Assembly: GCA_017893485.1 (NCBI GenBank)
Contig: CM030362.1
Coordinates: 31,972,089-32,036,088 of the forward strand
Direction of reading: 5' to 3'
Length of the DNA stretch: 64,000 nucleotides
From: Hemerocallis citrina
Lineage: Eukaryota; Streptophyta; Magnoliopsida; Asparagales; Asphodelaceae
This document shows, piece by piece, positions 57,696-64,000 of this stretch. The position numbers were made by a program, and so were the translations under genes. Each line of letters begins with the position of its first letter. Position 1 is the stretch's first letter. The notes under the pieces were generated by a model. That model saw only the letters and a program-made list of their open reading frames with translations, was not told the DNA's origin and made no database searches.

Positions 57696-59850
57696 CGAGC
57701 CCCCCATTCCTAGAGACTGAGTTCTACAGTCTTTAAGGATTAGTTTTGTTGTTCTAATGGCGTACGGGATTTTATCGGTGTTCTTTAAGGGAGTTCAGAT
57801 CTTACTTGAGGTGTAACGGTGTTATTCTGAGCTCGTAAAATGCCCAAAAATATCCTCAGAATTTTCTGGATTTTTTTGTGATTTTTTCTGATTTTTTCCT
57901 CACTTTTTTGAATTTTTTATTCATTTTCCGAATTAAATAATTAATTATCGAAAATATTAATTAATTATTCTAATTTAATAATTATTTGTTCAGAATTTTA
58001 AAAATAATTTTCTAAATTAATAATTATTTTTAGAATTTTTAAATTGATTTTTTTCGATTTTTAAATATTTTTTCGGATTTTTTAAATTATAAATTCAAAT
58101 AAATAAATAAATAAATATTACCTGGACACGTGGCGTATTTCTGGACATTGATCATGATCAGATGGCGTGTATCGCAAAGCATATCTTTCTCTGGACACGT
58201 GGCGCGTTTTTGAGCGTCGATCGTGTCGTGACGCGAATTTTGAGATGATCTGACGGATAGTGTGGCTCGGCAGTGTTTTTTCTCCAATTTAGAGCTCGAT
58301 AGGTCGGTAGCTCGGCACCCGTCCTCGGATCTGGCCGACTCTTGGAGGTGAAGCCATGTGGCATATAATTATTTTTTTTCTTTTTTCTTCTTTTCTTTTC
58401 TTTCTTCTTCCCCGCTCTTTTTCTTTCTCCTCTGCTTTCTCCTTCTCCTTCGTCTTCAACTCTCCTTCGTCTCCTCCCTTTGGCGCCACCTCAACTCTCC
58501 TTCAGCTCGACATCGGCATGGTGGTGTCGAGGTCGGGGGCTCGGCGAAGAAGAGTGGAGCTCGGCGGAGCTCGGTGACGGAGGAGTTCGACGAATTGGCA
58601 ACGAGAAGTTGGGTTCGAGCTCGGCATTAGAGCTCGATATTGGGGCTTGGAGGCGACGGTGTTCACCATGGAAGGGCTCGACGAAGCTCTGAGCTTTGAC
58701 AATGAGCTTAGGCGGCTTATGTGAGCTCGGCAAGGAGAAGAGGCGAGCTCAGAGGCAGTGGAGGTGGAGCTTTGAGCTCTTCGACGGCTTGGCGAGGGAG
58801 GAGCTCAAGCTCGGAGGTGTGAGGGGAGCTCGCGAATGGGGGGTGAGCTCGGTGTCGAAGCTCCACCGACTCGACGTAGTGTTTGGAGGGGAAGAGCACG
58901 ACGAAGCTTCATGAGGAGGGAGGCGAAAGCTTCGAGCTCTTCATTGGAGTTGGGCAGAGCTCGTAGTGAGGAGCTCGGCGAGGTGGCGAAGCCATGGCGA
59001 CGCTCAGCGAGGAAGTTGGAGTTCAGAGCTTCGGTGTAGCTTTTCGTTGACTCGTCGTAGACGAGAGCTGGGTTCGACGCCAGCTTGGAGGTGAGCTCGG
59101 TGTTTTGGCGATGAAATTTGGAAGCTCGAAGGTGGCGAAGGAGTCTTGGCGCAGTGAAAAAGAGAAGAGTTCGGAGTGTTGGGTTTCGTTCTTTTTGGTT
59201 TTTGGCACCAAAAGTAGGAGGAGAAGAAGAAAGAGGGTGACGTGGGAGGGGTTGGTTCGGTTTGGGTTTGGGTCCGAACGGGCTCCGACCCGACTCGACC
59301 TGTTAACCCCTAACACTCCTCTTCTTGTTTGCTTTTGGGCTACTTGCTTGTTCGGCGAATCCGAGCACAGATTTTGCGGTACATTTTTTGCCATTTTGTA
59401 GTTCGGTAGCTTGGATTTCAGATCCGAGCTATGTGGCTCTATCTGGACGGTTGATCACGATCATGGTGCAAATCACAAGGCATGAGGCCCAGATTACGAG
59501 AAAATGTGATCTTGTCGTTTTGTGGAGACGTGGCGAAATCTGAGTCATTCATCAGCCATGGTGCGAATATCTGGACGATCTGACGATCCAAGGAGCTTGG
59601 GGGTATTTTTTCCCCAATACGGAGGTCGGTGCCCTGGTAGCTCGGCGTTGTAGTTCGGAGGCATCTTTCCCCGAAGGGGCACCTCGGTAGCTCGGCGTGG
59701 CTGTGTTGCGATCCACTTTTTCGGTGCTATGGAGGTCCAATCGGGGCGTGTGACCCCTCGTTTCGAAGCTAACTCAAATATCCACAGCTTCTCTTTAGGA
59801 GTGGGCTGAAGAATCACCCTTTTTCATGGTCAAAATTACCCCGCAACATT
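57696..59850 (-). other. non-coding internal region of the Gag-only element
   Basis: First AT-rich (57840-58100), then GC-rich with many GAGCTCGG motifs (58260-59100). Open frames here are low complexity (Glu/Lys or Ser/Arg) and do not match pol. Confidence 0.55.
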
Positions 59851-59979
59851 CTTGTCTTCATGAAGTTGAGGAGTGTTTTGGTCTTCAAAATCATTGAAGA
59901 GGGGCTCCACTCCTAGGAGTGAAGAAGATGGGCTAGGAAGGTCCTCGTAAGAGCCATGGGAAGATCCATTCTTGGGGGC

Positions 59980-61670
59980 GAGTGCAAGGAGCAACTCCTG
60001 GGGAGAGTTCTCGCTCGGAGCCCATTGAGAGGAAGGGCACTCGTGAGGCGAACGGAGTGAAGAACATCACAAGGCTCTGGAGAGAGCAATTTGTGAGACG
60101 AGTTTGAGGAGCAACTCTAGGAGGGAGTTTTGAGCTCCGAACTCGCTTAGAAGAGGTCCGCTTCGGAGGTGAGCGGAGCGAAGAGCTTGGCTATAGGATA
60201 GAGCCATTTGGGAGACGAGTTTAAGGAGCAACTCTAGAAGAGAGTTTTGAGCTCCGAACTCGTTGAGAAGAGGTCCGCCTTGGAGGTGAGCGGAGCGAAG
60301 AGCATGGCTCTAGGAGAGAGCCATTTGGAAGACAAGTTTGAGGAGCAACTCTAGGAGAGAGTTGTGAGCTCCGAAATCGTTGAGAAGAGGTCCGCCTTGG
60401 AGGTGAGCGAAGCGAAGAGCATGGCTCTAGGAGAGAGCCATTTGGGAGACAAGTTTGAGCAACTCTAGGAGAGAGTTGTGAGCTCTGAACTCGTTGAGAA
60501 GAGGTCCGCCTTGGAGGTGAGCTGAGCGAAGAGCTTGACTTTAGGAGAGAGCCATTTGGGAGACAAGTTTGAGGAGCAACTCTAGGAGAGAGTTGTGAGC
60601 TTCGAACTCGTTGAGAAGAGGTCCGCCTTGGAGGTGAGCGGAGCGAAGAGCATGGCTCTAGGAGAGAGCCATTCGGGAGACAAGTTTGAGGAGCAACTCT
60701 AGGAGAGAGTTGTGAGCTCCAAACTCGTTAAGAAGAAGTCCGCTTTGGAGGTGAGCGGACCGAAGAGCTTGGCTCTAGGAGAGAGCCATTTGGGAGACGA
60801 GTTCGAGGAGCAACTCTAGGAGAGAGTTGTGTGCTCCGAACTAGTTGAGAAGATGTCCGCTTTGGAGGCGAGCGGAGCGAAGAGCTTGACTCTATGAGAG
60901 AGCCATTTGGGAGACAAGTTTGAGGAGCAACTCTAGGAGAGAGTTGTGAGCTCCGAACTCGTTGAGAAGAGATCTGTCTTAGAGGTGAGCGGAGCGAAGA
61001 GCATGGCTCTAAGAGAGAGCCATTTGGGAGACAAGTTTGATGAGCAACTCTAGGAGAAAGTTGTGAGCTCCGAACTCGTTGAGAAGAGGTCCGCTTTGGA
61101 GGTGAGCGGAGCGAAGTGCTTGACTCTAAGAGAGAGCCATTTGGGAGACAAGTTTGAGGAGCAACTCTAGGAGAGAGTTGTGAGCTTCGAACTCGTTAAG
61201 AAAAGGGCCGCTTTGGAGGCGAGTGGAGCGAAGAGCTTGGCTCTAAGAGAGAGCCATTTGGGAGACAAGTTTGAGGAGCAACTCTAGGGGAGAGTTGTGC
61301 TCTGAACTCGTCGTTTAAGAGAGATTCAACGGTTATGGGAGCAGTTCCAAATGGCGAACCACTTCTTACCCGCTTATGAGCGAGTAATTTGAAGTGGAAT
61401 CGAGCCAAGTGTTGGACTCCGAACTCGTCATTTAAGAGAGATTCAACGGTTGTAGGAGTAGTTCCGAATGGCGAACCACTTCTTACCCGCTTATGAGCCG
61501 GTAATTTGAAGCGGAATCGAGCCAAGTGTTGGACTCCGAACTCGTTGTTAGAGGGGGTTAACGAGTTGTAGAAGCAACTCTGAATGGTGAGCTGCCCCGC
61601 CCTTGCTTGTTTGCAAGCGGCTAAAGCAACATCGAACCAAGTGTTGGACTCCAAACTCGTTTTTTGAGCT
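59980..61670 (-). repeat. 117-bp tandem repeat (satellite-like) in the Gag-only element
   Basis: The marker CCATTTGGGAGAC recurs at about 60204, 60321, 60438, 60552, 60669, 60786, 60903, 61020, 61137 and 61254: steps of 117 bp apart from one of 114. A second, related array with the marker GAGATTCAACGGTT continues at 61321 and 61438, also 117 bp apart. 117 is 39 codons, so frames stay open across units. Confidence 0.93.
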
Positions 61671-61779
61671 TAGTAAGTTGTGGGAACAGCCATGTAGGAG
61701 AAGCTGGACTCTGAACTCACCATTTAACGAGTCGTAGAGGTGACTCGGAGAGATAGAGACGAAGCAAAAGCAATACCCT

Positions 61780-62797
61780 TTGAACTGATCGAATGAGAAG
61801 ATGGAGGCCGGGGCTAGTCGAGAGTATCATTCTCTCGCGGGCCCCTTCAGCGTGGTAGGGAAGATCTTGCAGAGGAGGGCATCTGAAGCATGGCGGATCA
61901 TCATGAGAGTTTTGAAACTCTCTATGTGATCCGCGGGGTCCGACTTCCCGGTATACGCCTCGAAGTGAGGCGGCTTGAAGTTCTCTGGGATGGGGGCCTC
62001 CATGATGGTGCGGGAGAATGGAGGTCTGCTCGGGCGGAGGTTTATCACCCGTTGCTCTTCTTTCCTGTCAATTCGGTCGAGGCGCCTCTCCATCTCGTGG
62101 AGACGGCGGTAGACTGAGTCTTCTCTTTGATCATATCTTCCCGAGCCCCGGAACTCATCTTCGTACGAGGGTGGACTGGGGCTAAGCTTGGAGATGGACG
62201 AGGACTAGGAGTGTGAAGGCGGTGGCTCCTAGCTGGCTCATGAGTAGGTGGCCTCTAGTCGTTCTTTGGGGCGATATTGAGGGCCCGTAAGAATGTCGCT
62301 TGGAAGTCTTGAAGATCTGCCATTGTGACGGTTGCCTCTCCAGCTTGTCGGTCCCTATGTGTGGCTCGGCTTACTGGAGAATGAGTTCTCCACCGATGAC
62401 GCTGAGGGGACTCTCTTCGCCTCCTCGGGGGAGGGGATCTTCTGGTCCTCGGTCGGTCGGGGATCTGGACTCTTGAGGCCCCTGGGTGCTCAGGTTGATA
62501 GACTCCCCCAAGAGATCGCCATCCATTTAGGCGAGTTCGGAGGTCGACCCCCTTTTGGCGGTCGGCAATCACTTGACGAAGATTCCGCTCGGGAGGGCTT
62601 TGAGAAGCCATAGATTCAATTGGGACTCGCAACATGGTCATGAGGAGGATGTTGCCTCGGACGACTCCGACGGGAGCCCGCCGAGACCCTGGAGGGGCCT
62701 GTTGAGGAGGAGCACCTTGAGCTGGAGGAGGGAGAGGAGAAAGAGAAGTGGTTCTTCGGCTGGAGACCACTGCCTTTCCCTTCTGTTGGGGATGCAT
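61780..62797 (-). pseudogene. retroelement Gag, interrupted
   Basis: The N-terminal part 62255-62797 is basic, with RSPPPRRRRESPQRH, and ends at TAG. Gag-like frame resumes in another register from about 62180, and the 61827-62093 segment has the retrotransposon Gag core PENFKPPHFEAYTGKSDPADH, ESFKTLM and FPTTLKGPARE. A TGA follows immediately where family members usually have Trp, and the frame continues YSRLAP. The Gag is therefore damaged by at least one frame change and two stops. Confidence 0.75.
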
Positions 62798-63550
62798 GAC
62801 TTTATACTTGTCTTGCTGATGAAGTTTGGTCGGGTTGCTTTTTCATTTCCACAGACGATGCCAATCTGTTGCAGCTAATTTTGGTGTGGGAGCAAACAGA
62901 TGAATTTGTGGATTCTTCGAGAAAACAGTAAAGCAAACCTGTTGACCTGTTGACCTTCACAGATGTGTTGACTTGGTCTCTCGTCGCTGCTACGAACCTG
63001 CAAAAAGTGCGAGACACCGGGATGGATCCCGGTGACGCACCCTCCGACGCTCTTGTCAATAATTTGAATGATTATAAAAGAGCTTTAATTGGAAAAGTAT
63101 TGATTACCTGGTAACAGTGGGTGGAGAGGGGTATTTATAGTCACCTTAAGGATCCAATTCGAGATATGAACATATCTCTACCTCCCTGTGTGAATGGATA
63201 GAAGCGGTTAAGATCACTTCTTAGGGATAATTATGAATCTAAATTCTTTTTTATCCTTCTGAACTGGTTTGTAATGGGTTGGGACCCGTACCCAGTAAGA
63301 CAGATCCGTTCATGGGTTATTGGGCTTTGAAGAAAGACCAAGTTCCCATTTCAGACCCGTTTGTAGGTGAAATTACCGTTTTACCCCTGAGCTTTAAGAT
63401 TCGTGTCCGATTCGAACGGTCCCGATTTAATCCCATTTTTAGCCATATCACATGTCACATAATCAATTGCTCATTTACTAAATGAGCAAGTTGCTCATAT
63501 CCCTTTGCTCATTTACTAAATGAGCAAGTTGCTCATACCCCTTTTTCCCA

Positions 63551-64000
63551 TATATATATGTATATATATATCCATATCTTAACCTCTTAATTAGTAGTTA
63601 ATTAATTTAATTAGAATTTTAGTTAAATAATTAGTTAATTAATTAAGGTTAGTAAATTAATTACTTAATTAGGGCCCTTATTAAGACAATCCCCACCTGG
63701 ACGAAACATGATATTTCGTCTCATGTGGGGCCCACATAATTTTTTTAATAAAAAATACTTTAAAAAATTCCAAACAAAATCCCAAAAAATTCCCCCAGAA
63801 AAATTCCAATGGTCAAATTTTTGATAAAATTATGCATTTTTTATTTATTGACGACTGCAGTAAAAACTCGATGCGCTAAGGTATGAGAAGACTCTGGCTG
63901 TTTGATGCTAATAAAAATCCGAGCACTCAAAAAATGGCTGGATCCAACAACCCCTTCTTAAACTAATAGAAAATTTTAACTTAAAAAAAAAGGGAAGAAG
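63551..64000. other. right part of MITE copy 6 and flanking AT-rich DNA
   Basis: TTAATTAATTA-type low complexity at 63580-63680, one palindromic box at 63700-63720, then unremarkable sequence to the window end. Confidence 0.5.

Larger units (their letters stand above)
57124..63450 (-). mobile_element. Gag-only LTR retrotransposon (TR-GAG/LARD-like), minus strand
   Basis: LTRs 57124-57695 and 62867-63450 both begin TGTTGC and end ATCA on the plus strand. The flanking 5-mers are CATGC and CATGT, a near-perfect duplication. The minus-strand primer region next to the right LTR reads TTGGCATCGTCTGTGG, close to the TTGGCGCCGTCTGTGG motif common after gypsy LTRs. A purine tract GAATGGGGGGC precedes the left LTR. 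Gag is the only recognisable protein; there is no protease, RT or integrase, so movement would depend on another element. Confidence 0.85.
57009..63550. mobile_element. short MITE in the TA microsatellite, split by an LTR element
   Basis: The left piece 57009-57123 begins GAAAAAAGGGGTATGAGCAA and the right piece 63451-63550 ends with its near complement. Both carry TTGCTCATTTAGTAAATGAG, itself a partial palindrome; the right end has a second copy of that block. The original element would be only about 210 bp. Confidence 0.65.
56743..63920. mobile_element. PIF/Harbinger-type MITE, copy 6, split by nested insertions
   Basis: The left part 56743-56931 starts GAGCATCCACAGTCGT after TTA and has a 21-nt box at 56906-56926. 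The right part resumes at about 63551 and has a box at 63700-63720 (GACGAAACAT, one base, ATATTTCGTC) and a GACGACTGCAG subterminal motif at 63850. The right end is degraded, about 63900-63920. Everything between about 56932 and 63550 is later insertion. Confidence 0.6.

Noticed and set aside
58356..59543. Several overlapping frames of 60-120 codons on both strands
   Set aside because: All arise from GAGCTCGG- and CTTCTT-rich repeats within the Gag-only element.
61196..61654. 152-codon minus-strand frame
   Set aside because: It is made of the 117-bp repeat, whose length is a multiple of three; an open frame is expected without selection.
59980..61670. CRISPR array
   Set aside because: Units are contiguous 117-bp tandem repeats without unique spacers, in a plant genome.

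Overview
This is a window of plant nuclear DNA, most likely from a eudicot. The evidence is three intron-bearing genes of plant families (a plastid-targeted PEP mutase/isocitrate lyase-type enzyme, an LCAT-type lipase, and a Tyr-rich extensin with a pollen Ole e 1 domain), GT-AG introns with AT-rich interiors, and a dense load of plant transposons. No bacterial or organellar genes, rRNA, tRNA genes or CRISPR arrays were seen. One assembly gap of exactly 500 N lies at 40977-41476.

Layout. 1-4.9 kb: a minus-strand LCAT4-like lipase gene (8 exons in the window, 3' end missing), with the 3' end of a copia element at the left edge and a Harbinger-type MITE in intron 2. 5.3-9.1 kb: head-to-tail Helitron-like units interrupted by a complete 2.77-kb CACTA element with a perfect ACC target duplication. 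9.4-15 kb: a decayed Ty1/copia element with two LTRs and a deletion that removes most of gag, protease and part of integrase. 15.4-25.3 kb: an intact minus-strand gene of 8 exons (490 codons, phases all consistent) for a PEP mutase/ICL-superfamily enzyme. Its introns hold a Helitron-free set of MITEs, foldbacks and microsatellites, and a foldback element lies about 37 bp before the start codon. 27-29 kb: MITEs nested in MITEs and a Helitron. 29-42.3 kb: a Ty3/gypsy chromovirus on the minus strand with 3.4-kb LTRs, one LTR carrying a nested 3.0-kb solo LTR. 42.3-45.8 kb: Helitron remnants and another MITE. 46.2-50.0 kb: a single two-exon gene (1132 codons) encoding extensin - Ole e 1 domain - extensin, with a TATA box. 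50.2-56.7 kb: non-coding DNA with two hAT MITEs, a Helitron and an old MITE. 56.7-64 kb: a Harbinger-type MITE split by a TA-microsatellite MITE, itself split by a 6.3-kb LTR element that encodes only Gag and carries a 117-bp tandem repeat.

The genes do not look functionally linked: one is a lipid hydrolase, one a carbon-carbon lyase type enzyme of the chloroplast, one a cell-wall structural protein. The most unusual pattern is in the Harbinger-type MITEs. Each copy contains several 21-nt odd palindromes that begin GACG and end CGTC. The core of the palindrome is nearly uniform within a copy but different between copies. I have not seen this described. Unrelated elements here (the CACTA and the foldback at 25.3 kb) follow the same design with other cores.
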